Shown here one piece after another: positions 49,590-60,307 of a DNA stretch of 64,000 bases. The DNA lies in the NCBI RefSeq assembly GCF_000150275.1, contig NW_002060958.1, positions 814,272 to 878,271 on the forward strand, given 5' to 3'. The position numbers and the translations under genes are program-made. The notes under the pieces are model-generated. The model was given only the letters and a program-made list of their open reading frames with translations. It was not told the origin of the DNA and ran no database searches. This DNA is from Trichoplax adhaerens. Taxonomy: Eukaryota > Placozoa > Uniplacotomia > Trichoplacea > Trichoplacidae. Each line of letters begins with the position of its first letter. Position 1 is the first letter of the stretch.

Positions 49590-50955
49590 GATCCGAGTAC
49601 TCTGCTATGACAACCAAACCCGGCCTACAAATCCCCAAATTTCTCTCTTCAATACTATACTGCAGAATTGCAGATACAAGTATTTTCACTTTTTCAGTCC
49701 TTCATGAGTGCTGATACAAGTATTTTCACTTTTTCAGTCCTTCAATAACCCGAGTACTCGGGTATGAAAACCAAACCCGGGCTACAAATCCTCAAATTTC
49801 TCTATACTGCAGAATTGCAGATACAAGTATTTTCACTTTTTCAGTCCTTCAATAACCCGAGTATTCGGGTATGAAAACCAAACCCGGGCTACAAATCCCC
49901 AAATTTCACTCTTCATTACTCTACTGCTGATAGAAGTATTTTCACTTTTTCAGTCCTTCAATAACCCGAGTACTCGGGTATGAAAACCAAACCCGGGCTA
50001 CAAATCCTCAAATTTCTCTATACTGCAGAATTGCAGATACAAGTATTTTCACTTTTTCAGTCCTTCAATAACCCGAGTATTCGGGTATGAAAACCAAACC
50101 CGGGGCTACAAATCCCCAAATTTCACTCATCATTACTCTACTGCAGATAGAAGTATTTTCACTTTTTCAGTACTTCAATAACCCGAGTATTCGGGTATGA
50201 AAACCAAATCCGGGCTGCAAATCCGAAAATTTCACTCATCATTACTATACTGCAGATACAAGTATTTTCACTTTTTCAGTCCTTCAATAACCCGAGTACT
50301 CGGGTATGAAAACCAAACCCGGTCTACAAATCCTCAAATTTCTCTATACTGCAGAATTGCAGATACAAGTATTTTCACTTTTTCAGTCCTTCAATAACCC
50401 GAGTATTCGGGTATGAAAACCAAACCCGGGCTACAAATCCCCAAATTTCACTCATCATTACTCTACTGCAGATAGAAGTATTTTCACTTTTTCAGTCCTT
50501 CAATAACCCGAGTATTCGGGTATGAAAACCAAATCCGGGCTACAAATCCCCAAATTTCACTCATCATTACTATACTGCAGATACAAGTATTTTCACTTTT
50601 TCAGTCCTTCAATAGCCCGAGTATTCGGGTATGAAAACCAAATCCGGGCTACAAATCCCCAAATTTCACTCATCATTACTCTACTGCAGATACAAGTATT
50701 TTCACTTTTTCAGTACTTCAATAACCCGAGTATTCGGGTATGAAAACCAAATCCGGGCTACAAATCCCCAAATTTCACTCATCATTACTATACTGCAGAT
50801 ACAAGTATTTTCACTTTTTCAGTCCTTCAATAGCCCGAGTATTCGGGTATGAAAACCAAATCCGGGCTACAAATCCCCAAATTTCACTCATCATTACTCT
50901 ACTGCAGATACAAGTATTTTCACTTTTTCAGTCCTTCAATAACCCGAGTACTCAA
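49590..50955. repeat. 107-110-bp tandem array, about 12 copies, with palindromes
   Basis: GGTATGAAAACCAAA recurs with its ATG at 49764, 49871, 49980, 50087, 50197, 50306, 50413, 50522, 50631, 50740 and 50849, with a diverged first unit near 49607 and a truncated last one. Most unit joints carry CCCGAGTATTCGGG or the perfect 14-bp palindrome CCCGAGTACTCGGG. Two main unit types exist: a short one with CTGCAGAATTGCAGATAC and a long one with CACTCATCATTACT. It ends about 330 bp before the amphiphysin start codon. The apparent proteins starting MKTKSGLQIPKF are artefacts of the repeat. Confidence 0.95.
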
Positions 50956-51287
50956 ATCGGATAATTTTCAAACCATGCTTGGAGAAATGGTCCGTCCATC
51001 CGAATGCGAGTTCAGGCTGTCTGCGCATAGGGTTTCGGGCCCGGTCCATTTTCATTTTGGAGTAGGCAGCCAGTATTGTACGGTAGAGTAGTGTATCGTC
51101 CAATGCTACAAGTCTATAGTAGAGTAGTAAAAGCAAGAAGAAATGTCCACCTCGGCCTGCTGTACCAGGATCGAGTTCAAGTCAACCCTGGTAAGTGGTG
51201 GCACAGAAGCAGGAATCCAATTGCTCTCTTTTGCCAGCTTATCCTCTTCTACTCTGGTTGTACTTTCCACTTTACTTTTGCTACAAA

Positions 51288-54200
51288 ATGCCTGATTTTT
51301 TCTCCAAGAAAGCGAGAAGAGCACAAGAAAAGGTATGGAACTGGATTTTTAAACTAAAATGCGATGATAAAAGCGATTCCATGCATGAATACACGACGAA
51401 TGACGTAGACCATGATAGGATAATCAATGATTAAAATACAACTTAATTCAGAATGTCCATGATCAACATCCATCCTGCTTAGTGCTGTATTATTGCAGAC
51501 AAAATGGAGTAGCTGTATGTCCTCTATGCAAGGGATTGCCTCAATTTACTAATGATAATGGAATGCTTTCATTTTAGGTTTTACAAAAGCTTGGAAAGGC
51601 CGATGAAACCAGAGATGAATCGTTTGACGAGCATGTCAATAATTTTAACAAGCAGCAGGTACTTATATTGGTAGAACACTTTTTCCCTTGGGTAGATTCT
51701 ATCGTAGCTAACCTACCAACAAGTCTTAAATAGTAATCTAGCGTTCAAACTGTCTTTAGCATACAAATCAAATGTAAGCTCTAGCTTGAACTCAAAATGA
51801 ATCGTTCTGATTGATACTATGTACTATATTATATCGCTGTGGTTGTACTACTAGACGACGTTCTATGCTACATTACCTTGTATATGTAGAGAGAGAGAGA
51901 GAGAGAGAGAGATGCAGTGACTGTGCTACTGATGTATTTCGCCATTTTTCTGCCCAATTGATTGAAACGAGAGACCCTAGGGTCTCTAATCTGTACATTA
52001 TGCTATCTACATGTTGAGAATTACGCTAATGTTATCGACTTAGCGCAATGACAAGACAGCAATAAAATAGTTCATTCTACCACGACTGTAATGACTAAAT
52101 CCTTCATCTATCTTACTTTTTCTTATCTAGGCTGAAGTTCATAAACTACATAAAGAATTTAAACAGTATCTATCCTGCTTAAAAGGTGATATTGGTTCAA
52201 CAAATGATACTTTCATTGAACTGAATACCATCGATAAATCAAATCATTCTTGTTGTCATTCTCAATCATGATCAATATGCTTGCTCAACTTTTTTTGTTG
52301 TCACAATACTTGACTCATTCTCTGCACTTTTTCCGCTTCCAATACGTTTTATTGATAACCAACTTGAATATGATATCTAGACATGAAAACCGCTGCCTCC
52401 AACCTTAATGAGGCTATCTCGGAAGTTTATGATGGTGAATGGGGAGGTTACAGTGAACTAGTTTCCGTTTTTGAGGTAGATCTTTTCTTCAATCTTGCCA
52501 AATCAATTAGCCATAGCAGTACAGTATTACGTTCTAGAAAGCGCTTGCTAAAACTTTCTTAGCAGTATTAGCCTTGATCGAAGATACATAAAACATTTTT
52601 AGAGCAACAACTATTACAGACATTTTTAGAGCAACTACTATTACAGTCTTCTAGTTAATTACGACGGAAGTTCACAGCATGACACTGGTAGAAAGTGCCT
52701 CTACATATGTCTCACTATTGTAACCTACAGGGTCAATGTAATTCAATTGAAGGTATAAGTGTTGTAAACTTTATTCGTAATCCTGTGTAATTTGATTTTC
52801 TCTTGAGGATTCTAAAACGCTTTGGAACAATCTAGCTCTACGTTTATCAGAAGAAGTAGTGTCACCGTTTGCAATATACCAGAGTCAATTTCCGGAATTT
52901 AAGGTTATCACAAAATAATCTTTCTTATTCTAATTGTCTCATTATCACGATGATAAACGTAATTAAATTAATCCAATGCAATTTTACAAATGTAGTCGCG
53001 AATAGCAAAAAGAGGGCGCAAATTGATTGATTACGATGCCTGTCGGCACAATTTAGACGTAAGTACCAAACGTCCATGAGCTGATCAACCAATTACGTAA
53101 TTTATCAGTAATTTCTTTCAATTTATTAACCATGAACTTAGCTCATGCTGAATGCATGTAATCAGTAACTTTTTTTACTCCACAGTCTGCTAAGCAGAAA
53201 GGTAAAGCAGATGATCGTAAAATATCACAACTTGAAGAAGAAGAAATGGTTTCAAAGAAAATTTACGATGAATTAAATACTCAATTATCCAATGAATTGC
53301 CTGCTATCTACGATAGGTACAAACTTTATCCATAAGTAACGCAAGAAAATTACTCTAACTTTGCGTAGATTGACTAGATCAGAGACTTTGACGAAAACTT
53401 GTCTTACAAGTCCCTAACTAGATTCCAATGATAAAACAATCACTATTTTAAGTAAACATACGCTCGTAATTACTGCCATTGCTCACAAATCTATTATTTA
53501 CGAGATAAAGTGAATGTTATAATTACAAATTTTGTATTTTAATCACTAATGTTACTTTTAATTTATCTTACGATAATAGTCGTGTTGCCTTCTATGTATC
53601 CACATTACAATCTTACTTTGCAACACAAATAGAATTCAATAAAAACATAACCAAGGTAAGATGCAGTGTTGAAATTAAGTGTAATCAAAACGGAACTACT
53701 ATTAATAAACCTGTACAATTGCTTTTGCTTTTCTTCTAAGTAAACACTTATTTTGAGTTCAAAATGCCCTATTTGTAGAGATTTTAGTTCATAACTAGCT
53801 TCATGTTTGCATTATTGTAGACTTCAGTAACCTTAAAAATCTGAACTGTAGGAATATACATTGATTAATGCGAGTTATTTTAATACCTGGCCTGTTCCAA
53901 TGGCACTTGTTAGGTTCAAGAGCAACTCAATGATCTAATTAATAGAGTTGTTGACGGACGCTCAGCGTCATCTAGATCGAGCCCTAACTTGAGTTCAGGG
54001 TAAGGTGACATTTTTTATAGCAATTGATAACAACCTATTAATTTACATAATGAATAATACTAAATTTGTTAATACTCGTCATCATAAATTGCAGAAGGCT
54101 AACAATCGATACTTCTACAGCTGGTAAGCCTACTTACGTTGTAATCAAATGTTTGAGCTATAAATAAAACTACTCAAGGTTGCTAAACTCAGACTGTACT

Positions 54201-55139
54201 TCCTATCGTTTCACAGAAAAATCACCAGTGAGAGAACGCAAAAAGCGAGAAGCTCCGAAAGTACGAACCAAAACAGATTGATTTTATTGCAGAAATAAAA
54301 TGTAACCAACCGTCTAATAAATATAACATTCATCTTAGCCAAAAAAAGAGGAAAAACCGGTTAATCCTTTTGGTGATCCAGATGATGATGATGAAGATAA
54401 AGATAAAGGAAAAGGTAATCCGTTTGGCGAAGAAGAAGAGGATGAGGATAAAGGAAAGGGAAATCCATTTGGTAATGAAGACCATGATAACAGCGAAGAT
54501 GAAGCGCCAGGAAATCCTTTTGGCGACGAAGAGGAAGAGGAAGAAGAAAAAGAAAGCGATGAAGGTGCTGGTAATCCCTTTGGCAATGGCGACGATGAAA
54601 ACGAAAACGAAGATAAAAGCGCTGGAAACCCTTTTGGAGGCGCTGATGAAGATGATAAGGATAGCGTAGAAAAATCTGCACCAGAATCGAAGGCAACTAG
54701 TGCAAGATCAGCTAGAGTTAAGAAAGCTAGCAACAAGCCCGACAAAGTGCTCTATCAGGTTTATATAAATACGCAAACTTACTTGCTCTGATCGATTATA
54801 ACGCTAAAACGAACCTCCCTTGCAATAAAAATATGTGCTTCGTTATGCAGGTTCGTGCAAAATCTAATTACATAGGTACCGATCCCGATGTATTAAGCTT
54901 AGTCAAAGGAGATTATATCAACGTCATTGGGTTTGATAAAGAACGTACAGATAATGAGGTAATACGGCTACTTATATAAAATCATTCATTCTGATCAACA
55001 CACTGGCAAAAATGGCTTACTGAATTACTTTTAATTTACCAATTTTTAGGATGAAGAATGGTTGATTGGTATTCGACGTAATGATCACGTGAAAGGCAGC
55101 TTTCCAGCTTCCGCAGTGGCCAAGGATACTACGCTTTGA
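51288..55139 (+). CDS. Amphiphysin/BIN1-like N-BAR and SH3 protein (14 exons)
   Basis: It encodes a membrane-curving endocytic adaptor, 472 residues in my model. Exons: 51288-51332, 51578-51658, 52131-52185, 52381-52475, 52808-52903, 52996-53058, 53186-53316, 53580-53655, 53914-53999, 54095-54123, 54217-54260, 54339-54758, 54851-54958, 55050-55139. All introns are GT-AG and the phases agree throughout. Residues 1-240 form the N-BAR domain: a short helix 0 ([15 protein letters not shown]), then [27 protein letters not shown] and [14 protein letters not shown], all family hallmarks. Residues 268-407 are an acidic segment with six NPF motifs. Residues 408-472 are an SH3 domain with DEEWLIG and GSFPAS, ending at the stop. 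The ALYDY motif is degenerate (VRAKSNY). Helix 0 is shorter than in vertebrate proteins. In the family, BAR bends membranes and SH3 binds proline-rich dynamin. Alternative isoforms and the 5' UTR are not resolved. Confidence 0.93.
51888..51912. repeat. GA microsatellite in amphiphysin intron 2
   Basis: An uninterrupted (GA)n run of about 12 units. Confidence 0.9.
51970..51987. repeat. 18-bp perfect palindrome in intron 2
   Basis: AGAGACCCTAGGGTCTCT is its own reverse complement with no loop. Confidence 0.85.
52593..52646. repeat. 27-bp tandem duplication in amphiphysin intron 4
   Basis: Two adjacent copies of a unit beginning ACATTTTTAGAGCAAC (52593-52619 and 52620-52646), differing at one position (CAACAACT or CAACTACT). 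Confidence 0.85.
54339..54758 (+). other. Exon 12 of the amphiphysin gene: six acidic NPF repeats
   Basis: This 140-codon exon contains NPFG six times, at protein residues about 276, 294, 309, 326, 346 and 364. Most are followed by runs of Asp and Glu ([27 protein letters not shown]). NPF is the core ligand of EH domains, and acidic residues after NPF favour EHD-type EH domains in known ligands. The final part is basic and Ser/Ala rich and leads into the SH3 domain. The antisense reading frames here are mirror images of this biased composition. Confidence 0.88.
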
Positions 55140-56709
55140 TTATCTTAAGTTTTATCATTTTTAATTAAGTACTATTTTTACCTTTATACTAGTTGATATT
55201 CAAATTAAATATAGGTCAATTGCAGCCCGACATAGCTATTTCGATATTAACAAGTTGGTAATATAAAAGTTTTATTTTCATGATATCTGGCACACTAGAA
55301 AAGAAGTATAAATTGCAAGCCTAAATATGAAATAACGTATATAATGCATGATAACTCATATGATAGCGAGTTTTAAAAATTAGTGTTAGCTCAATATATC
55401 GGCAATTAAGTTTGAAAATTTGGGGTTACTGTAAATAATACTCTATTTATAATGTCGATTAAATATAGTACAATTCCGTATTGAGAAATTTTAGATGACT
55501 ATATTTGCTGTCGCTCCGCATGTGGACCAGTATTAATGAAATTATTCGTATGTTACGTGCTGCATCGTAGAATTTTATCTAACTACTCGTAAATACTAGC
55601 TACGTATATCCTACCTTATGATACTTAATCATGAGTTAAAATCAGAAAAAATAAAATATTCTTCTGCTACGATTTAGTTGAGAACTTGCAGCTTTTCATT
55701 TTTACTAGCATTACATATCCTGTATCCAATATTTCGAATTACGATTTATCACGATAGATTTGGTATTCATTGAACTATTTTATTCTGGAACAACTTGAGT
55801 TTACTATTACCTTGTAATAACCATTGTAGACTCTAGTTGACACTAACCCTAGTAGTACTTTGATACTGGTAACGACCGCCAATCATTTTGAATATTTATT
55901 TACTTATATATGTTGCAGAGTGAAGAGTAATTAGAATGTAAGACGATGTTTATGACTTGGCGTGTATGCTAACATCAATTTTAAAACGTTTTGCATAAAT
56001 AGAAATTATGCGTGGACCATGAATGGGTTCGCCTATAATGAATTCATAGAATTGAGTTGTCTACTATGAGTAGCAGGGAGCTCATTCACTGGTCTACGTC
56101 ATCATTTATAGTAAAGAAATTGACTTATTCTAGTTCTGTAGCTCAACAACGATATAATTTTGTCGCAGATTTTAGTCTAGTTTTTAGATTGGATTTTATT
56201 AGACTCCATCATCGAGGTAATAAAAAGTACCTCTATCGACTCCATGATATTATCGTTCGTAATCTTATTGTCTAATATATCAAAACTACGTAGTAAAGCG
56301 TATTAGAACCAGCTTATAAGTTCAAATACAGCTAACTGGAAACATAAGCAAATCACACATTCGGTTCAATTGGACGGGTTGTTATCTAGTAATTATTATA
56401 ATGCAAGCTTGATTAAATTTCTAACTACTTAGCTGATTGGTCTTCTAGTTAGATAATAACCTGCCGTAAATGTATTGTATGAGTACACAATTATCCATAC
56501 GCTATGTAAAACATAGTTCAATCATTATAATTATCGGTTCGTGATAAGTAACTTAATTAACCCAAAAATCAGTTAGATTGGGGCTACTTGAGTGTGAGTG
56601 CGATAGGTTCTCCCGGAGTCTCTACGGTAGGAGAAACAGTGGATTGTTGAATTTGTCTTTCCTAAGAACATTTGTTTATGTTTTGTCTTTCCTAAGAACA
56701 TTTGTTTAT
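55140..56709. other. 3' flank of the amphiphysin gene
   Basis: No further exon was found. An AATAAA at 55650-55655 is a possible polyadenylation signal. A 29-bp direct repeat containing TGTCTTTCCTAAGAACATT lies at about 56655-56710, immediately before the exon 9 copy. Confidence 0.4.
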
Positions 56710-56808
56710 GTTCAAAGTGCAGCTCAACGATCAATCAAGTTGTCGACGAACGCTCTACTTCATCTAAGATCGAGCCATAACTTCTAGACTAGTAGTTCAA
56801 GGCTAAGC
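56710..56808 (+). pseudogene. Decayed copy of amphiphysin exon 9
   Basis: GTTCAAAGTGCAGCTCAACG aligns with exon 9 (53914-53999, GTTCAAGAGCAACTCAATG), and the match continues through AGTTGT.GACG.ACGCTC, TCATCT, AGATCGAGCC and TAACTT to a donor-like GGCTAAGCT opposite GGGTAAGGT. Small insertions and deletions break the frame. Similarity begins at the exon's first base and stops around its donor, with flanks unlike the exon 9 introns. It lies 1.6 kb past the stop codon. It could be the remnant of a duplicated gene piece or retrocopy, or a once-used alternative exon. Confidence 0.75.
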
Positions 56809-58435
56809 TACGAAACCCTGACTAGATTAAAAAAAAAAATCATTTATAATGTAGGCACATAGCACATCAATATCAGTGTATTATTATTCCTTGGATAATA
56901 TTAAAAAACTTTATAATCCTCTACATAAAGTAGGTCAAACACCTCAGATTAATTCTAATTATCGGTCAATCTTAATATACGGTAGTTAATCAAACCCGCA
57001 ATTACCCCCCAACTTCTTGAGCTGATACCGCGACTATTTCTTTGCATTCCATATTATCATAATAATAATAAAGCCAATTCTATTTATAGACTTCCACATC
57101 AATTTAAATTCCCTCCTGGGATAACCAGCCTTTGATTCTATTCTAATAGACGTTATCGCATCAAAATTTCCTTAACGAATTAAATGACAGTTACTATGGA
57201 AACTAACCCACTTTCTTCAAGAAAATGATTATAGTTTTTGTAACTTAGTATTGTCTGTTTGTGAACCAAGTTTTCTAGACTTGGATAAATAAAATTTTAA
57301 TATAGATTATGACGTCGAGAAGTTTTAGACGTTCTACCTACTACCCATTCACATGTTCAATTCGTATTAGAATCAACAATAAAGTCTATAGTTCTATAAT
57401 TATGCCTGATCTTGTCGATACGATCATTTTTCTTTGTCATTCCTAACACTAATACTTTTCATCGTATAAGTTCAATATCTGTTATGCATTACCCAGTGCA
57501 CCTGATTCGTATTGACATCGATGGTAAAATAGCGATGCCATTGGTTTGATTCATTTAACTTGTTATTTTAAGTAGTAAATTGTACGTGTATATAGCTATT
57601 GCAACGCTGTTGAGTCGTTAATTACGTTCACGATTGGCTTCGCAAATTTAATTCAAAATCAGTGTAAGAGAGAAGTAGTAAAAGATAATTTTCCAGCGTT
57701 ACAAGCGGAATAGCATGATCGCCAGTGGCAATCAATATGGACATTTCCTAACTCAATCCATTTTAATAACCAATAGCAAGAATTAGGCTGGGTAACTGTC
57801 AGTAAGGACTTTCTTAATATCAAATTAAAACTATATCGTCCTTAATCATCAAGACATAAAGTGAGGTAGCACCTTCCAATACGTTATTATTTACCTTGGT
57901 AGAATATCGACAAATCATTAACAAATTTACAATTTACCATATGCTCCAACCTTACAGCAGTTATCTCATTATGCTGCGCTAATAGAAATTGGTATAGCCA
58001 CTCATAAAGACCACTGTTCATATAAAACGATTACAAATAAATTTAAAATTTTTAATTAGCGTCGTTGGTGGAAGCCACTCTTCATTACTTGCAAACACCT
58101 TGACATTGCATTCAAAGTTCGCTTTCTAATCTCTATTTCAAGATAATTACGATATTATACAAGATTTGTCATCACCTTTTATCATGGATAATAAATAGCC
58201 AGTTTTATTCTACTTTTAGCTTACCATCTTAATTTTATCGATTATCCATTGGCAGTAGTTAAAAATTGTTCTCGACAACCATCAAAACTACCAAAGTCTC
58301 GCTTATACTCATTTTTCTGGTCGTAGCTGTTGTTCTATGGTTGGCTATGTGATTGGTTAACCGATAGAATTCAATCGGTTGAAAATAATAACAAAGTCTT
58401 CAATTTATACATGTTATTATTATTCTCCTTTGCAG
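56809..58435. other. Intergenic DNA and probable 5' UTR intron of the MFS gene
   Basis: No coding exon is recognised. The right end, a pyrimidine-rich run followed by TTTGCAG at 58429-58435, is a good 3' splice site, so part of this stretch is probably an intron between a 5' UTR exon, not located, and the coding exon. Confidence 0.45.
58429..58435 (+). other. 3' splice site just upstream of the MFS start codon
   Basis: TTTGCAG preceded by TATTATTATTCTCC is a strong acceptor. The coding ATG follows three bases later, suggesting an intron in the 5' UTR. Confidence 0.6.
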
Positions 58436-58438
58436 TCA

Positions 58439-60307
58439 ATGGATAACGCATTCCATCAAGAAGATGAAAGATATCAATATGAAAATAATCGTGACTCTAT
58501 TCCTACCGGTACTTACCATCGTGGCCGATGCTGCCGGTTTGCCTACGTTATTAACATTGATTTATTAGTAAGTAAAATTTATTACTTTTTCTTCTGGGGA
58601 GCTATTGGTTGTGTATTGCCATTTTTAGGCATCTACTATAAACAACTTGGGCTATCGCCACTGCAATGCGGCTTATTAATAGGAATTAGACCTTTTATCG
58701 ACACTTTTGGTGCGCTAATTTGGTCACGTCTTGCACATAAAAAACCAATTAATCAGATTGCTCTGGTGGTCTCTATCTTAGCATGGGCTGCTGTCACATT
58801 TTCAATATCGTTTATTCTTCCAATGAGCAATTCTTGTACTACAACAGACGAATTGCAACCCAAATCCAACCTTACAACTGTAAGCGTTAACACAATTACT
58901 TTTTCTTCAGTTGGAACAAATGTCATGGAAAATTATCGTAATTCTACAATTCTCCTAAATCAAACCAATGATCAGTCTATTCCTACACTGGATGATAAAT
59001 TAGTCAGCGGCAATAATGACCATTATCCCATTATTGAATCAACATCATCATCGAGTAATCATGCTAATCCAGATCAACATTCCAGCAATGTTCATAGAAG
59101 GGAAGAAAAAGATAAACCCCAAATTAGCTTAATATCGTTTGGCTATTGGCCACAACCAAAACTATTTCTCTCTTTAATGTTAATATGTTGTATAGGTCAA
59201 ATTCTTGCTTCTCCAGCACAAACACTATCTGATATCGCAACATTAGCTTACCTTGGTCAGTCAGTCGACAAATTTGGATTGCAGCGGTTATGGGGAAATC
59301 TAGGTTGGAGTTTATCCACATTATTAATTAGTGTTTTATTAGAAGACAACTTTTACTTATTACCGTGGTGTAATCCATCTACATTAGGGCGAAATTATCA
59401 ACTTTGCTTTTACTCATTCTTGATTATGATGATTTTAGCCGCTATTACTGCTAGCCAATTTAAATTTAAATTAAACAATGCATCAGTAGATACCTATGCT
59501 TTACATTTAGTCGATGAAAATATGGCATTTCTATATGAGCATCAAGCTAGACCTTCAGGATTATTCCAGTTCTTAACCACTGTGAGGATAATATCGTTTT
59601 TCATCATCTTATGGTTCCTTGGTTGTTGCTATGGGGTGCTATTTACCTTCCTATATTGGTATTTAGAAGACTATGGTGGTACACCGTTATTATTCGGCAT
59701 TGCAACATTAGTAAACCAAAATTCTGAATTAATAGGTTATTTTCTATCTGATCGACTAATTTGTACTATGGGCCCAATTCGTCTAATCTATATTGCATTA
59801 ATAGCTAATGCTGCTCGCTTTATTTACATCTCATTTGTAAAGCAAGCATGGTTAATACTGCCAGTTGAAATATTGCAAGGTTTAACACATGCCCTCGTTT
59901 GGTCTGCTAGCATATCATATGTCTATAACTTAATCCCTCAGCACCAATTTCCAAAAGCAATTGGCATATTGCAAAGCATATATCATGGCTTCGGTATGGC
60001 AAGTGGTGCATTTCTAGCTGGTCTGCTAATCCATTACTATGATACAGCTCTAGTATTTCGTGTCTATGGGATAATTTCGATTATTTTATTTATTATTTTT
60101 TGGGCTATTCAATATCTTATACGCAGGCACGATGAGAAAATACGTAGAGAAGAACAAGCTAATTCAGTATCGTATGACAGATTACGATTGCCATCATTAG
60201 AAGAAGAGTTTGAGGAATTGTTGGAAGATGATGAACCAATAACTTTTCGAGAATTAGCTGTCATGGATAGCAGCAACTATCCCAGCGAAAAAATTCCCGG
60301 AATATAA
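58439..60307 (+). CDS. MFSD6-like major facilitator superfamily transporter
   Basis: A polytopic membrane protein of 622 residues in a single coding exon. After a polar N-terminus (about 45 residues), VSKIYYFFFWGAIGCVLPF begins TM1, followed by LSPLQCGLLIGIRPF. The mid-protein PAQTLSDIATLAYLG and FGLQRLWGNLGWS are hallmarks of the MFSD6 group. The C-terminal half includes PVEILQGLTHALVW and GILQSIYHGFGMASG. A long Ser/Thr/Asn-rich loop with several N-glycosylation sequons separates early TM helices, and the C-terminus is acidic (EEEFEELLEDDEP). The frame is open from 58379 with a TTG, but a 3' splice site ends at 58435 and the first in-frame ATG is at 58439, which I take as the start. Substrate is unknown; vertebrate MFSD6 is poorly characterised. 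Confidence 0.92.
   Translation: MDNAFHQEDERYQYENNRDSIPTGTYHRGRCCRFAYVINIDLLVSKIYYFFFWGAIGCVLPFLGIYYKQLGLSPLQCGLLIGIRPFIDTFGALIWSRLAHKKPINQIALVVSILAWAAVTFSISFILPMSNSCTTTDELQPKSNLTTVSVNTITFSSVGTNVMENYRNSTILLNQTNDQSIPTLDDKLVSGNNDHYPIIESTSSSSNHANPDQHSSNVHRREEKDKPQISLISFGYWPQPKLFLSLMLICCIGQILASPAQTLSDIATLAYLGQSVDKFGLQRLWGNLGWSLSTLLISVLLEDNFYLLPWCNPSTLGRNYQLCFYSFLIMMILAAITASQFKFKLNNASVDTYALHLVDENMAFLYEHQARPSGLFQFLTTVRIISFFIILWFLGCCYGVLFTFLYWYLEDYGGTPLLFGIATLVNQNSELIGYFLSDRLICTMGPIRLIYIALIANAARFIYISFVKQAWLILPVEILQGLTHALVWSASISYVYNLIPQHQFPKAIGILQSIYHGFGMASGAFLAGLLIHYYDTALVFRVYGIISIILFIIFWAIQYLIRRHDEKIRREEQANSVSYDRLRLPSLEEEFEELLEDDEPITFRELAVMDSSNYPSEKIPGI

Noticed and set aside
48398-50955. CRISPR-like array
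   Set aside because: Units are complete tandem repeats without unique spacers, in a eukaryotic genome.
50197-51091. Series of overlapping small proteins starting MKTKSGLQIPKF
   Set aside because: They are generated by the 107-110-bp tandem repeat; each ATG is one array unit and no unit-spanning protein is open through the array.
51076-51434. Overlapping frames around amphiphysin exon 1
   Set aside because: They run through the exon 1 donor in wrong frames; only the 15-codon exon 1 joins in phase to the BAR exons.
54335-54745. Long minus-strand frames rich in Ser, Pro and Leu opposite amphiphysin exon 12
   Set aside because: They are the antisense of an Asp/Glu/Lys-rich coding exon; the sense strand has splice sites, phase agreement and NPF repeats.
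59124-59321. Minus-strand frame inside the MFS gene
   Set aside because: Antisense to a conserved MFSD6 segment, with no recognisable product.
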